NCBI GenBank assembly: GCA_017562135.1
Contig: QEYB01001479.1
Span: 1 to 64,000, forward strand
Direction of reading: 5' to 3'
Source of the DNA: Dipylidium caninum
Taxonomy: Eukaryota > Platyhelminthes > Cestoda > Cyclophyllidea > Dipylidiidae
DNA length: 64,000 bases
Under the pieces are notes generated by a model, which ran no database searches, had not been told where the DNA came from, and was given only the letters and a program-made list of their open reading frames with translations. Positions 62,701-64,000 of the stretch are shown one piece after another (position 1 is the stretch's first letter; each line of letters begins with the position of its first letter). The position numbers and the translations under genes were made by a program.

Positions 62701-64000
62701 AAGCGAATGTGTATTATCGTCACAATCATCGCCCAGTAAAAAAAGTTGTTAAATAAAAAAGGAAAACAAGTTAGCACAAGTTTTTATCCATGGATCATTT
62801 TACCTCAAAATGAGATGATGAAGTGGGAGGTCAACGAAGTGTGTTCCGGGCTGTTTAAGACTGATTTGTCCAGTTAAATTCACGACCTAACTTCACCTTC
62901 AGCGGCCCCACATCTCTTCCCGGTTGCCACCGCTCAGGACATCAGAAAGTGGTGTAGAATCAGCAAGGCGTCGAGTAGATGCGAGTGCACAATGCTCCCC
63001 CCATGTGCCTCTGCGCCGTCGTGGTCTTTCGAGCGGGGAAGCCTATGGCGAGGGCCATCTTTTATATGGTCTTGTGATGGCGGACTTCTGGATGAGACAG
63101 TCAAATCCTTGTGCTTTGTCCGACCTCTCGTGACCGTCATTTGACCACTTTTGTTGTAACTTAGACGAAAGTGGAAAATTGGAAAGGCGGAGTATAATTT
63201 TTTGGTGCAACGAAGGTCTACGATGTGGACAGTGTTTGGTAGACATCACGAATGCGAAATCTCCGGGCTATTTTAGGTTACGTGATCGTTCAATTTTGGT
63301 TACTTTTTAAAAAATGCAGTTAAGGGGAACACAAGCATGCCCCTTCTGGAAAACAGTGAACTCTGTTCGACTAGAAGTTGGTATTTGGCCACCTCAAGAT
63401 GCACGCTATTCTGTGTAGGCATAATCTACTCAATCCACGGCGATTCTCATTTTAACATTATCTCAACTGGGTGCTACAAAGTCCGGGTGGACGGATTGCG
63501 GGGGATAGAAGGGGAGGTGGACGTTTCCACCGGCGTCGGGGATCTTGTTCAGTCGTCGTGCTGGCCGCGGTGCACAGGCGGTCTGGCCAGAAACCAAAGA
63601 ACCGCGCAGCTCGTGTTGGAGGACTATAAATTTGCTGAGTGAAAGGGAATAACAAAGATGTGTATATGGCAAAAATAGACCAGTGGCAGCAGCCTCCCAG
63701 GGCAATCGTATCGCGCATATATCCCGGCTCGGCACGTTTTGTCCCATTCTTGGGTTTCCCGCTATGGCTGCTTACACAATCGCCTGTGCGGACGCCACGA
63801 TTCACAGGCTAGGAGAATGCCCCCCACGGTGTCTCCACTTCCCAAAATAGAAATTCTCCTTCCTAAGCTCCCCATGGTGGAAATGACAGTCTGTTCGTCT
63901 AGAGACATATGACCAACAACTTGATGAGTTTTTTTGGCACAAAGCAATCTAATTTTATGGGTGCAAAGTGTCGGACTTCCTGAAAGAATTAAAAGAATAT
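59753..64000. other. Downstream region, no supported gene
   Basis: AATAAA at 60545-60550 could serve the gene ending at 59752, 0.8 kb away. Open frames at 60662-60898, 61626-61835 and 63337-63642 (plus) and at 62223-62777 and 63458-63805 (minus) show no motif and no matching splice partners. The first or last exon of a gene beyond the window cannot be excluded. Confidence 0.45.

Noticed and set aside
62223..62777. 184-residue minus-strand frame
   Set aside because: No family motif, internal Met start arbitrary, no donor or acceptor linking it to a neighbour.

Overview
The window is eukaryotic nuclear DNA from an animal, most likely a parasitic flatworm (a tapeworm is my best guess). Genes are split by GT-AG introns, many of them only 30-75 bp long. 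CHD1 and MLH1 orthologues with normal domain order are present. There is also an AHNAK-like giant repeat protein of the kind annotated in cestodes. The taxon is inferred from gene style, not proven.

Layout. (1) 1-11416, plus strand: the 3' part of an AHNAK-like scaffold gene. It has about 25 tandem 67-72-residue units (1-9430), interrupted by a longer non-tandem block that itself recurs. Two further coding exons follow (9588-11132 and 11223-11416) and probably end the same gene. Most of the array is frame-broken by scattered single-base indels, which looks like uncorrected long-read sequence. Only 4936-5440 and about 6890-7676 read cleanly. (2) 11417-39421: 28 kb without a gene I can support. 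It holds GC-rich islands, simple repeats, degenerate coding-like or tRNA-like relics, an AT-rich stretch (34.6-38.0 kb) and an orphan promoter-like island (38.03-38.22 kb). (3) 39422-45986, minus strand: CHD1 chromatin remodeller in 7 exons, including one 4.4-kb exon. (4) 47167-54435 or 54916, minus strand: MLH1 mismatch-repair ATPase in at least 11 exons, complete to its FERC C-terminus. (5) 56732-59752, plus strand: a gene I assembled exon by exon. It has at least 10 exons and introns mostly of 30-63 bp, and I do not recognise its family. (6) 59753-64000: nothing supported.

CHD1 and MLH1 lie head-to-tail about 1.1 kb apart. MLH1 and the unrecognised gene diverge from a shared upstream region (about 55.0-56.7 kb). 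CHD1 and MLH1 each contain one single-base frame break at a homopolymer, which together with the AHNAK damage points to residual assembly error. No multi-gene system such as defence, biosynthesis or mobile machinery is visible; the genes have independent housekeeping or structural roles.
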